Assembly: GCA_030065875.1 (NCBI GenBank)
Contig: JASJCR010000017.1
Coordinates: 57,649-121,648, forward strand
DNA length: 64,000 nt
Direction of reading: 5' to 3'
Source of the DNA: Ardenticatenaceae bacterium
GTDB lineage: Bacteria > Chloroflexota > Anaerolineae > Promineifilales > Promineifilaceae
The notes under the pieces were generated by a model that worked only from the letters and a program-made list of their open reading frames with translations, had not been told where the DNA came from and ran no database searches. Shown here piece by piece: positions 38,130-47,500 of this stretch. Position 1 is the stretch's first letter. Each line of letters begins with the position of its first letter. The translations under genes and the position numbers were made by a program.

Positions 38130-38252
38130 TTAGCACGGCCCTGCGGGCCTGTCAGCACGCCGCTTCGCGGCTTTCAGCTATCAGCTAAGAGGCGCGGTAG
38201 CGCCGGGCTAAAAGGCCCATCGGGCCGAGCTGACAGGCACGTCAGTGCCGAG
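38130..38252. repeat. Hairpin array, right copy, inverted
   Basis: Five hairpins (GGCCC/GGGCC, GCCGC/GCGGC, GGCGC/GCGCC, GGCCC/GGGCC, GGCAC/GTGCC) flank the centre GGCTTTCAGCTATCAGCTAA. The reverse complement aligns with the left array across its centre, including CGCGCCTCTTAGCTGATAGC. It ends at the stop codon of the ABC transporter gene. Confidence 0.75.
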
Positions 38253-40052
38253 CTATAAATCCAACTCATACTCCACCGCTTTCTCATCGCGGAACTGCTT
38301 GGTGTACAGGTTGTAGTAATGACCCCGCTGCTGAATCAGTTCAGCATGGGAGCCCATCTCATCGATGCGGCCGTCCTTTAAGACGATGATGCGGTCCGCG
38401 CGGCGGATCGTCGACAGCCGGTGAGCAATCACAAAACTCGTCCGATCGGTCATAATTGAGTCCATCCCTCGCTGGATCAGCGCTTCAGTTAGGGTATCAA
38501 CCGAACTGGTGGCTTCGTCCATGATAAAGATATCCGGTTGGGCCAGGATGGCGCGACCTAGACTAATGAGCTGCTTCTGCCCTACGGAGAGCATGACCCC
38601 ACCTTCACCCACTTCGGTTTCGTACCCTTCGTCCAAGGTGATAATGAACTCATGTGCCCCGGCCATCTTGGCGGCTTCTACCACATCTTCATCGGAGGCG
38701 CCCAGCCGGCCGTAGCGCAAATTTTCGCGGATCGTGCCGGAGAACAGATGAGGGGTCTGCAGCACCATGCCGATACGAGAGTGAATGCTGTGCAGCGTCA
38801 AATCGGTGTAATCCACCCCGCTAATCCGAATCTGGCCGGCTTTTGGTTCGTAAAAGCGACACATCAGATTGACGATGGTTGATTTTCCGGCCCCAGTGGG
38901 ACCCACCAGGGCGATGGTTTCACCTTCTTTGACGGTTAAGTTGAAATCACTCAGAACCGGTTTGTCTGCTTCATAGTAGAAGTCGACGTGGTCAAAGACA
39001 ATTTCACCACGCAGGTCAGAAATCCCAACCGCGTCCTCTTTATTTTTGACCTCCGGCTCGGTGTCGAGCGTGCTGAACACCCGCTCAGCGGAAGCAACCG
39101 CCTGCTGCATGCTAGCAAATACCCGGGCCATTTCCTGAATCGGCCACATCATAAAGGTGACGTAGGAGACAAAGGCGTGGATACCGCCAAAGGTCATACC
39201 GCCGACCTGGTATTGCAAACCACCAACCCACACGGTAGCGGCCACGCCCAGGGCGGTCAGCATCTGCACGGCCGGCAGGAAGAGAGCCGACAGCCAAGCC
39301 GCTCGGAAAGCGGATTGATACATGGTCGTCGTCAATCCCTGAAACTCAGACAGATTTTGCTCTTCGCGACGCAGCGACTTTACAACCCGCACGCCGGTGA
39401 TACTTTCACTGTAAGAACCGGTAATCTGTGAGTTTGTCTTTCGAACCACCCGATATTCGGTCAGAATCCGCTTCTGGAACCAGATGGCCACAACGATCAA
39501 GACCGGAATCAGGGCAGCGATAATCAGCGTCAGCTGCCAGTTAATTACCGCCATAAAGGCCAGGGCGGCAATGATGTTGGTCACACCCCAGGTGATATCG
39601 AGAAAACCCCAGGAGACCAGTTCACCGACACGCTGGATGTCAGAGGTCATGCGCGACATGAGCCATCCCAGGGGGGTCTTGTCGTAATACGAAAATGATA
39701 GGGTCTGCAAATGATTAAACAGCCGCTGCCGCAAATCGTATTTCACCCGATCACCTAATACCCCAGCGGTAATGATGAATCCAAAGACGAGAATCGCCTG
39801 GGCGATGATTAACAGGCCGTAGCGCATCAATATCCGCAGCACCGCATCGGTATCACCAGCCCCAATCCCCTCATCGATAAGCTGTTTGCTCAAAAAGGTG
39901 AAGTATGAGTCGGAAACCGACACCAAACTAATGGTCGTCAAGAATCCGACCATCAGCGGCCAGTGTCTAAATCCTTGTTTGGCCACCCGCCACATCGTCT
40001 GACGATCGATGCGGCCGGTGAACTCTTCTTCTTCGAAATACTCGTGAGTCAT
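38253..40052 (-). CDS. ABC exporter half-transporter, consensus Walker B subunit
   Basis: This 599-aa protein has an N-terminal six-helix exporter domain (about 30-320) and a C-terminal ATPase domain. Walker A is GPTGAGKST, Walker B is IFIMDEATSSVD with the catalytic Glu, the signature is LSVGQ rather than LSGGQ, and the H-loop is VIAHRLSTIRRAD. It is 22 bp downstream of the second half-transporter gene. The pair matches a heterodimeric exporter in which this subunit contributes the weak signature. The substrate could be a lipid, drug or peptide. Confidence 0.93.
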   Translation of the reverse strand: MTHEYFEEEEFTGRIDRQTMWRVAKQGFRHWPLMVGFLTTISLVSVSDSYFTFLSKQLIDEGIGAGDTDAVLRILMRYGLLIIAQAILVFGFIITAGVLGDRVKYDLRQRLFNHLQTLSFSYYDKTPLGWLMSRMTSDIQRVGELVSWGFLDITWGVTNIIAALAFMAVINWQLTLIIAALIPVLIVVAIWFQKRILTEYRVVRKTNSQITGSYSESITGVRVVKSLRREEQNLSEFQGLTTTMYQSAFRAAWLSALFLPAVQMLTALGVAATVWVGGLQYQVGGMTFGGIHAFVSYVTFMMWPIQEMARVFASMQQAVASAERVFSTLDTEPEVKNKEDAVGISDLRGEIVFDHVDFYYEADKPVLSDFNLTVKEGETIALVGPTGAGKSTIVNLMCRFYEPKAGQIRISGVDYTDLTLHSIHSRIGMVLQTPHLFSGTIRENLRYGRLGASDEDVVEAAKMAGAHEFIITLDEGYETEVGEGGVMLSVGQKQLISLGRAILAQPDIFIMDEATSSVDTLTEALIQRGMDSIMTDRTSFVIAHRLSTIRRADRIIVLKDGRIDEMGSHAELIQQRGHYYNLYTKQFRDEKAVEYELDL

Positions 40053-40074
40053 GATATGTCTCGCTTGTTTTCAA

Positions 40075-41961
40075 TTAGGCTGGAACAGCCTCTGCGAGGT
40101 CCGCCTGCAGTTCATCTTCGATGCGCGCCTGCAGGTTAAAGACGTTGCGATAGATGCCGTCTTCTTTGATCAGGGTTTCATGGGTGCCGCGCTGCACGAT
40201 CCGGCCGTGATCCATCACCAGCACCAGATCGGCCGTCATCACACTTTGAATGCGATGAGCGATCACAAAGGTCGTCCGGTTTTCCATCAGGTGATTGAGC
40301 GCCCGACGAATTTGTGATTCCGTTTCGGTGTCCACCGATGAGGTGGCGTCGTCGAGGATCAAAATGCTTGGATTTCTGAGCAGCGTGCGGGCCAAGGCCA
40401 CGCGCTGTTTTTGCCCACCGGATAACGTCACTCCACGTTCACCAACAATGGTGTTGTATCCTTCGGGGAAGGTGGTAATGACCTCGTGTACGGCCGCGGC
40501 TTTGGCCGCCTCATACACCTCTTCGTCGGTTACCGGCCGGCCGGCGCCATAAGCGATATTGTCGCGAATCGTGCGCGAAAACAGGAACGGTTCCTGCATG
40601 ACAATACCGATGTGCTGCCGCAAATACTCTCGCGGATAGCGGCGTAAATCTACCCCGTCGAGGGTGATCTCACCCGCTTCGTACTCGTAGAAACGAGCCA
40701 CGAGGTTGGCCAGCGAAGTTTTTCCGGAACCGGTCGACCCCAACAGAGCCACGATTTGCCCCGGCTCAACCTCAAAGCTGATGTCGTGCAGCACCTGCAG
40801 CCGTTCTTCGACGGTCTCGGTCTGTTCACGGGCCAGTGCGCCAACGGTGTTGGCCTTATCAACCGCCTCGCTCTTGAGCGATGCTTCATAGGCAAAATCC
40901 ACGTGACTGAAGCGCATCTTGCCGCGGATGCCATCTTTGGGAATGTAATCCCCTTCCGCCAGCGGTTCCTGCGTTTGAGCCATAATGTCCGCCACGCGGG
41001 AGTACGATACGGCCGCGGTTGACATCTGCGTCACCAGCCGACCCAGGTTGCGGATCGGCCAAATAATCAGCGTGACCATCTGGGCGTAAGCCAGATAAGT
41101 ACCAACCGTTATTTCACCGCGAATGGCCATCATCGCCCCTAGCCAGAAGCCAAAGACCATCTGAGCGCCCAGCAAAACGTCGGTGATGGGCCAGAATGTG
41201 CCGTGCATCAAGGCAAACTGAATGCCGCGCTGGTACAGGGTTTTATTGGCCCCGTCAAAGCGATCCATTTCAAACTTTTGCCGAGCAAAGGCCTTGACCA
41301 CCCGCACCCCGGAAACATTCTCCTGGAAGCGATTGGAAACCACCGCCTCAGCCTCCTGAAAGCGTTCAAAGGCGGTCCCGACACGCCTAAAGAAGTAAAA
41401 GGACACCACCAGGACGGGAGGAATGGCCAGCACCGACATCCAGGCCAGGTAAGGGCTGAGCAGCATAATGCCGATGAAGTTAACCAGAAACAGCAGGATG
41501 ATCCGGCCAATTCCAATTAGCTGTTCGGAGAAAAACAAGCGTATGGCATCCACATCTGAGGTGACCCGCTGGATGAGTTCTCCGGTTTGTGTTTGATCGT
41601 GGTAGGTAAAAGTGAGCCGTTGAATATGGTCATACAGATAGTCGCGCAGACGGCGGGCGATTGACTCGGCCGTATATGCGGCCCATCGGCCGCTCAAATA
41701 AGTAAATACCCCCTGAGCTACCGCCAGGCCGATAAACCCCAGCGCGATCCAGGGCAAAATCTGCACCAGGTTCTCCCTGGTGAGGGCGTCGTCAATAAAG
41801 AACCGCATCAAGTAGTAAATGCTGGTTCGAGCCAGTGTGGCCACCGCGACCGCCAAGACCGCGATCCCATAAATCGGGCGGAAACCGCGCATCAAACCCC
41901 ACAAACCCAATACGCGGTTTTTATTTATCGATTCGTTTAACTCATCTACTTTCTTGTTCAA
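40075..41961 (-). CDS. ABC exporter half-transporter, degenerate-site subunit
   Basis: This 628-aa partner subunit has a six-helix exporter domain and an ATPase domain. Walker A is GSTGSGKTS, the signature is the canonical LSGGQ, and Walker B is ILILDDATSSVD, where Asp replaces the catalytic Glu. The start is TTG, preceded by an excellent SD (GAGGAGG, five bases away). Asp for Glu is the hallmark of the non-hydrolytic site in heterodimeric exporters, and its opposite signature in the partner is also altered. Confidence 0.93.
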   Translation of the reverse strand: MNKKVDELNESINKNRVLGLWGLMRGFRPIYGIAVLAVAVATLARTSIYYLMRFFIDDALTRENLVQILPWIALGFIGLAVAQGVFTYLSGRWAAYTAESIARRLRDYLYDHIQRLTFTYHDQTQTGELIQRVTSDVDAIRLFFSEQLIGIGRIILLFLVNFIGIMLLSPYLAWMSVLAIPPVLVVSFYFFRRVGTAFERFQEAEAVVSNRFQENVSGVRVVKAFARQKFEMDRFDGANKTLYQRGIQFALMHGTFWPITDVLLGAQMVFGFWLGAMMAIRGEITVGTYLAYAQMVTLIIWPIRNLGRLVTQMSTAAVSYSRVADIMAQTQEPLAEGDYIPKDGIRGKMRFSHVDFAYEASLKSEAVDKANTVGALAREQTETVEERLQVLHDISFEVEPGQIVALLGSTGSGKTSLANLVARFYEYEAGEITLDGVDLRRYPREYLRQHIGIVMQEPFLFSRTIRDNIAYGAGRPVTDEEVYEAAKAAAVHEVITTFPEGYNTIVGERGVTLSGGQKQRVALARTLLRNPSILILDDATSSVDTETESQIRRALNHLMENRTTFVIAHRIQSVMTADLVLVMDHGRIVQRGTHETLIKEDGIYRNVFNLQARIEDELQADLAEAVPA

Positions 41962-42265
41962 AATGCCTCCTCAGCGGCCGGGCCGCTGTTGTTGGCTAGC
42001 GTGTATTTCTTCCCAGCACAGACGATCATCCATCTGATGGCCAATTGTCTCAAAGGCCAAACCACCGCTTACGGCGTTACCAATTTGCCATTTAACATTT
42101 AAACTCTCCACATTGATTGATGCCCCACTACCACAAATGTTCAAGTCCTACGATTTGTCTCACATCCCGTTCCACACAAAACGACAGCCCTCATCATCAT
42201 TATGGCCATTAATGGTGACAGGGTTTGTCAATATTGGGTTTTAAAGGGGGAATTTTGCCAAAAGA
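41962..42265. other. Intergenic region upstream of the ABC exporter genes
   Basis: About 300 bp with no supported gene. It holds the SD of the exporter gene. A TTGACA occurs on the minus strand near 42224, but no well-spaced -10 follows. Confidence 0.4.
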
Positions 42266-42296
42266 AAAAGCCACAGGGCGACCCGTGGCTTAAAAA
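42266..42296. terminator. Bidirectional terminator-like hairpin
   Basis: AAGCCAC-GGG pairs with CCC-GTGGCTT with one bulged A. A-rich sequence lies to the left and TAAAAA to the right. It is the second hairpin downstream of the 38-aa gene. Confidence 0.6.
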
Positions 42297-42305
42297 TAGG
42301 GAAAT

Positions 42306-42346
42306 AAAAAACGGCCACGGGGCTTTCCTGACTGCGCCGTGGCCGT
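42306..42346 (-). terminator. Rho-independent terminator of the 38-aa gene
   Basis: ACGGCCACGG (42311-42320) and CCGTGGCCGT (42337-42346) form a perfect 10-bp stem. On the minus strand the stem is followed by TTTTTATTTC. It begins 28 bases after the stop codon of the small gene. Confidence 0.85.
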
Positions 42347-42373
42347 TGACCGTTTTCGTAGGTTTTTCGTCGT

Positions 42374-42490
42374 TTACCGATCATCCTCGAACATTTGTTT
42401 CAGGCCATAGGCGCAATGGAAGTAGGTTCCAACAGAGAAATCTGCGTCTGAACGCTTACGAACAGCGATGGTGATGCAATTCATTATCAT
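42374..42490 (-). CDS. Small protein, 38 aa, in a self-contained transcription unit
   Basis: The peptide starts MIMNCITIAVRKRSDADF, continues through VGTYFHCAYG and ends KQMFEDDR. It has two Cys residues and no signal peptide. The unit is compact: a consensus promoter, a leader of about 50 nt, an AAAGGAGGTAGG SD, the gene, and a strong terminator. Either the ATG at 42490 or the ATG at 42484 could initiate; the SD spacing fits both. No family is recognised. The Cys residues and small size would suit a regulatory or modified peptide, which is speculation. Confidence 0.7.
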   Translation of the reverse strand: MIMNCITIAVRKRSDADFSVGTYFHCAYGLKQMFEDDR

Positions 42491-42545
42491 CCTACCTCCT
42501 TTAAGAGTCGTGCGTTTATGTCCTGAGATATTCACAAGCCAGAGC

Positions 42546-42574
42546 AGTATAGCAAATTGGATTCTGTTCGTCAA
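42546..42574 (-). promoter_or_regulatory. Consensus sigma-70-type promoter of the 38-aa gene
   Basis: On the minus strand TTGACG (42569-42574) and TATACT (42546-42551) are separated by exactly 17 bases. The predicted start is near 42539, about 50 nt before the coding start. Confidence 0.8.
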
Positions 42575-42643
42575 ACCCCAAATTAAGTGCTGAGTTCTGA
42601 GGTCAAAGTTAAAAGTTTTGGTCCCTACCGGAACCGTGAGTGA

Positions 42644-43330
42644 TTAAGATTGCCTCTCAGACCGCTTCTCAAAGAGGGGCCCGGTGGTCAAAAATAGCAG
42701 GAAGAAAAACCCGCTAATCAATAATAGTGGCCATCCGGCCGGGGCGGGTGAAGCGTCTATCTCTTTCATCTTCACCACTGTGGCAGACCCGCCGCTGTCG
42801 GTGAAGCTGACGTCATCAATACAGCCGGTCGAGGGTAAGCCGGAAAAGAAATCAGGCAAAAGCCGAATGGTAATTTCAACGGAAAGAGCCGCTGGTGGAT
42901 GGGAGATAGGTGTGATCGTTCCGGGCATCGGATTGATGGTCCGCAAATTTCCATTGGTTTCCCCCACTGTGGCACCGATACAGTTGAGCTGGCTGGAAAA
43001 TCGATATTCAGCCACAAAACCCGTTGCATCGGGTGAATTGCTGGCCGAACCCACGGCAAACGTCCAATCCCCTGATGGTGGGGTGGTAATGTTGATACAC
43101 TGTTTGACCTCGGTGACCGTAAAGGGTCCGGTCACTGTCTCAATATATAGAACATCAGCGCCACAGCTGCCACCCGGCACGGAATAACTTCCCGCTCCGA
43201 TTGTCCAGGCGTTTGTGCCGTTAGAAAAATCCCCGTTGGTGACAATGTCGGGTGGACCGGCCGTATAGGCGACGGATACGGAGGCAAAAAACAAACTCAG
43301 CAGCAAAAAAAATCGATTCAAGCTTTTCAT
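42644..43330 (-). CDS. Secreted protein with C-terminal anchor helix
   Basis: The 228-aa protein has a signal peptide (FFLLLSLFFASVSVAYTAG). Its middle opens DIVTNGDFSNGTNAWT, as in carbohydrate-binding-like jelly-roll modules, and has four Cys residues. The tail is ASPAPAGWPLLLISGFFFLL with a few more hydrophobic residues and then EKRSERQS. Signal, beta domain, hydrophobic helix and basic end resemble substrates of exosortase-like sorting, but no standard motif such as PEP is seen. A plain membrane anchor is equally possible. Confidence 0.75.
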   Translation of the reverse strand: MKSLNRFFLLLSLFFASVSVAYTAGPPDIVTNGDFSNGTNAWTIGAGSYSVPGGSCGADVLYIETVTGPFTVTEVKQCINITTPPSGDWTFAVGSASNSPDATGFVAEYRFSSQLNCIGATVGETNGNLRTINPMPGTITPISHPPAALSVEITIRLLPDFFSGLPSTGCIDDVSFTDSGGSATVVKMKEIDASPAPAGWPLLLISGFFFLLFLTTGPLFEKRSERQS

Positions 43331-43638
43331 GATGTTCCCCTCTGCTGGAACCAGCGATGGGCGGAAATGAGATGGAATTTCACCGTAACACAGAACCGCT
43401 GTCTAGGGTTATGGGAAAAGGTTCCTATTCCGCACGCTGCGATGGGGGGTGTTTGCTTCGGGTGGAAAATGTCAGAAAGAAGCGTTGGATGACCTTTTGT
43501 TGTAAGGGCTTGGCTAGCCAAGCCCCTACCAGCCAAGCCCCTACCAGCCAAGCCCTTACCAGCCAAGCCCCTACAACAACCACGCCCTTACACCAGCTAA
43601 TCTTCTAAAAGCAGCCACACCCAATTTCTATCCAGCCG
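43331..43638. other. Intergenic region with tandem repeats
   Basis: This region upstream of both the secreted protein gene and iclR holds the 15-bp tandem repeats at 43502-43575. An open frame reading through them on the plus strand is a product of the repeats and is not called. Confidence 0.5.
43502..43575. repeat. Four tandem 15-bp repeats plus inverted copy
   Basis: The unit AGCCAAGCCCCTACC occurs four times head to tail from 43516 to 43575, with changes only in copies 3 (CTTACC) and 4 (CTACA). An inverted copy, GTAAGGGCTTGGCT, directly precedes them at 43502-43515, giving a perfect-looking stem with the first unit. Confidence 0.85.
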
Positions 43639-43667
43639 TTGACACGCGTTTTTTTGTTGGTTAGAAT
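43639..43667 (+). promoter_or_regulatory. Consensus promoter of the IclR-type regulator
   Basis: TTGACA (43639-43644) and TAGAAT (43662-43667) are separated by exactly 17 bases. The expected start falls at about 43674, inside the first operator. Confidence 0.8.
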
Positions 43668-43668
43668 G

Positions 43669-43705
43669 GTTTCATATATTGAAACGATATTTCATATTAT
43701 GGAAC
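43669..43705. promoter_or_regulatory. Paired IclR-type operators
   Basis: Two 17-bp palindromes, GTTTCA-TATAT-TGAAAC (43669-43685) and ATTTCA-TATTA-TGGAAC (43689-43705), lie 20 bp apart on centres, so on the same DNA face. They cover the predicted start point and the start codon, implying autorepression. Confidence 0.7.
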
Positions 43706-44493
43706 ACACCAACGGCACAGCCATCCCCGGTACACAGGCGATTTTGCGCGGCATCCAGGTGCTTAAAGCGTTTGACGATCATCAACCTGAATGGACCCTC
43801 AGCGAGCTGGTAGAAAAAACAAAATTAAACAAAACCACCGTCTTTCGGCTGCTTTCCGCCCTGGAAAGTGAGGGTTTGGTGCGCAAGTCGGCCGATGGCG
43901 GGTATCGGCTGGGTTCAGAAATCATCGCTCTCGGCGGCCGGGCGATGCGGGCCAATCAGCTGCGCACCGTGGCTCACGACCCCCTGCGCGAGCTGGCCCG
44001 TCAAACAGGAGAAACCACCACGCTGGAAATCATTCGGCCGGCCAATGACGGCCGGCCCACCACGCTGGTTATCGATGAAACCCTCGGCCGCTACCGGGTG
44101 GGGATCAACCAGTACATCGGCAGCCGTCTACCGGTTCACGCCACCTCGACCGGCAAAGCGATGCTGGCCTTTCACCCAGAACCCTTTATCAAAGAGGTTA
44201 TTCGTTGGAAATTAAAGGCCCTGACCGGCCGAACCCTTGATACTGCCGCTGAATTACGGGCAGAGCTGGCTGAGATTCGCCAGCGCGGATACGCCATCGC
44301 CGCCGGAGAGCTGGAAACCGGCGTCATGGCCGCCGCCGCCCCGATCTTTGATCACATGAATGAGGTCCAGGCCGCCATCAGCATCGTTGGACCAACGATT
44401 CGGGTGGATGAAACCCAGCTGCATGATTGGGGTGCACAGGTAAAACAAACGACTAGAGAGATATCTTTTTTGTTAGGTTGGAGACAAGAATAA
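43699..44493 (+). CDS. IclR-family transcriptional regulator
   Basis: The 264-aa protein has an N-terminal winged helix (about 10-70: ILRGIQVLKAFDDHQPEWTL, KTKLNKTTVFRLLSALESEG) and the IclR ligand domain (STGKAMLAFHPE, RGYAIAAGELETGVMAAAAP). The ATG at 43699 is chosen because it fits the family. Earlier ATGs lie within the promoter. It has no SD and a very short leader. Its position 48 bp before putA suggests control of proline catabolism. Confidence 0.88.
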   Translation: MEHTNGTAIPGTQAILRGIQVLKAFDDHQPEWTLSELVEKTKLNKTTVFRLLSALESEGLVRKSADGGYRLGSEIIALGGRAMRANQLRTVAHDPLRELARQTGETTTLEIIRPANDGRPTTLVIDETLGRYRVGINQYIGSRLPVHATSTGKAMLAFHPEPFIKEVIRWKLKALTGRTLDTAAELRAELAEIRQRGYAIAAGELETGVMAAAAPIFDHMNEVQAAISIVGPTIRVDETQLHDWGAQVKQTTREISFLLGWRQE

Positions 44494-44541
44494 TTGCTAT
44501 TTGTCAATTGCTAATAGCTAATTGGTAAACCGGAGGCTCCC

Positions 44542-47500
44542 ATGACCCTAGAAATTCCCCGTAAAAAAAATGAACGACCGGCCGGACGGCCGGAACAGCT
44601 TGAACTCGATACCCACCTCGCCGAACAGGCGGTCGCTCTGGCAGCGGAACTGCTGCAGGAGGCGTCACAGCAGCAAACCCCTCTCGAAAAGGCACAGGGG
44701 GCCAAAATTGCCGGTATGATGGAAGATCCTGAGGGAAAGGTGCTGACCCTGGCCCTGACCGACCAGGCATTCCGAGCCCGTAACGCCGGCCGCATCGCCA
44801 ATCAGGTCAAATTTTTAGTCAACAAATATGGTGTACCGGGCTATTTCACCTGGTGGGAGCGAGCCGCACTGCGGCTGGGGGCTATTTTTGGCCCGTTTAT
44901 TCCTCAAATTGTCGTGCCGGCGATGGTTAGCCGGCTGCGACAGGAGACCAGGGCGGTCATTTTGCCCAGCGAAGAAAAACCGTTCAAAAGCTATCTGCAG
45001 GAGCGGCGTCAGGGAGGAACCCGGCTCAATATCAATCAGCTGGGTGAAGCGATCCTCGGTGAAGAAGAAGCCGGCCGCCGCTTTAAAGCGTACCTCAATC
45101 TCCTGGCCCGGCCGGATGTCGAATATATTTCGGTCAAAATATCATCAATCTTTAGCCAAATAAACCTGGTCGCATATGACGAAACCCTGGAAGCGATTGA
45201 AGAGGAACTGCGCCAGCTGTATCGGCAGGCGATGGCTCATCAATATGTCTGGCCAGACGGGAAAAAGCTGCCAAAATTTGTCAATCTCGATATGGAAGAG
45301 TACCGGGATCTGCATTTGACCATTGATGCCTTTAAGACGGTTTTGATGGAGCCGGAGTTTTTCAATCATCGAGCCGGTATCGTACTGCAAGCTTATTTAC
45401 CCGATTCGTTTGAAGCGCTAAAAGATTTAACCGCCTGGGCGCTCAATCGAGTTGATTTGGGTGGTGCCCCGATAAAAATTCGCCTCGTCAAAGGGGCCAA
45501 TCTGGCCATGGAAAAGGTTGAAGCCTCGCTGCACGGATGGGAACAGGCCCCTTACACGACCAAAGCCGAGGTCGACGCCAATTTTAAACGCATGGTCACG
45601 TATACGATCAATCCAAAGAGAACCCATGCTGTGCAGGTCGGGATCGCCAGCCACAATTTATTCGACGTGGCCTACGCCCTGATTCTCCAGGAAAAATTCG
45701 GCCTCCACGATGAGGTCGAGTTTGAGATGCTAGAGGGGATGGCCAATCATCAGGCTCGCTCCGTCCAGAAAAAAGCGGGCGGGCTGCTGCTGTATGCTCC
45801 GATTGTGAAACGAGACGATTTCCATTCGGCGATTTCGTACCTGGTGAGGCGGCTCGATGAAAATACGGCCGAAGAGAATTTCCTCCACGATTTGTTCGGA
45901 CTAGAAGTTGGTAGTCCGGCCTGGGAAAAACAAAAGAAGCTCTTTTTGGATGCCTATCACAAAATGAATGATGCCCAAGCGGCCCCCAACCGCAAACAAA
46001 ATCGGCTCAAAGAAAAGATTCTCTTTGATCCGGAAGCGCCCTTTACCAACATACCGGACACCGATTTTTCGCTGCCGGCCAATCAGGAATGGGTCCGGCA
46101 AATTCGCGATGAGTGGGTTGACAAAAAAATCGAGCCCATTCCCCTGCAAATTGGCGGCCGATTGATTACCGACTCAGCCACGCGGGATCGTCTGGGTGAG
46201 GGTCACGATCCCGCCAAACCGGGAGAAGTCGCCTACACCTATGGATTGGCTGATTTGGATGAGATCAACCGCGCGCTGGAAACCGCTCAAACCCATCAGC
46301 CACAGTGGGCCGCCCGGCCGGTGAGCGAGCGCAAGGCGGTTCTTTTGGCCTGTGCCACCCAGCTGGCCAAACAGCGCGGGCACCTGCTGGGAGCGATGAT
46401 GCTCGATGGGGGTAAAAGTATTCCCGAAGCGGATCCGGAGCTGAGTGAAGCGATCGATTTTGCTCACTATTACGCCCGCTCTCTTGACCTGGCGGAAACG
46501 GAATTGAGCGACTATGAATTTTCCCCCTTTGGCACGGTACTAATCACCCCACCGTGGAATTTCCCGTTGGCCATTCCCTGCGGCGGCATTTTATCCGCTT
46601 TGATGGCCGGCAGCGCCGTGATTTTCAAACCGGCTCCAGAAGCCACGCTGGTGGGGTGGGAGTTGGCCAAAGTTTTGTGGGATGCCGGTGTGCCCAAGGA
46701 GCTCCTGCAGTTTGTCCCTACGTCGGATGATGACATCGGCCGGGCGCTGGTCACCGATCCCCGCGTCGATGCGGTCATCTTAACCGGGGCGTACGCCACC
46801 GGCCAGATGTTCCTGAACTGGAAACCGTCTCTCAAGCTGTATGCTGAGACCAGCGGCAAGAACAGCATGATCATTACCGCTCTGGCCGACCACGATCAGG
46901 CGATCAAAGATTTGGTCAAGTCGGCGTTTGGTCACAGCGGGCAAAAATGTTCGGCCGCCAGCCTGGCGGTTTTAGAGGCGGAGGTATATGACAATCCGGC
47001 CTTTATGCGCCAGCTGCGCGATGCGGCGGTCAGCCTCAAGGTGGGCTCGCAGTGGGCTCTCGACAGCAAAGTTACGCCGGTGATTCGCGAACCTGGACCG
47101 GAGCTATGCCGGGCCCAAACAACGCTTGAGCCGGGTGAAAGCTGGTTGCTTGAACCAAAGATGATCGATGGCAACCCCAATTTGTGGTCACCGGGCATCA
47201 AGCTGGGGGTCAAACCGGGTTCCTGGTATCATCAGACCGAATGTTTTGGCCCGGTTTTGGGCTTGATTCGGGCAAAGGATATTGAGGAAGCGGTCAACAT
47301 CGTTAATGACAGTGATTTTGGACTCACCAGCGGTTTGCAGTCGCTCGACAAGCGGGAAATTGCCTACTGGCGCGATCACATTGAAGTCGGCAACGGGTAT
47401 ATCAATCGCGGAACCACTGGAGCCATTGTCCAGCGGCAGCCGTTTGGAGGCTGGAAAAAATCCGTTTTTGGCTACGCGAAAGCTGGCGGGCCCAATTATG

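Noticed and set aside
42224..42240. TTGACA as promoter of the ABC exporter genes
   Set aside because: The nearest -10-like word is 21 bases away.
43516..43575. CRISPR-like array
   Set aside because: The units are contiguous with no unique spacers, and no cas genes are present.
43357..43608. Plus-strand frame with repeated SQAPT-type residues
   Set aside because: It is generated by the 15-bp tandem repeats. It has no SD and no protein-like upstream part.
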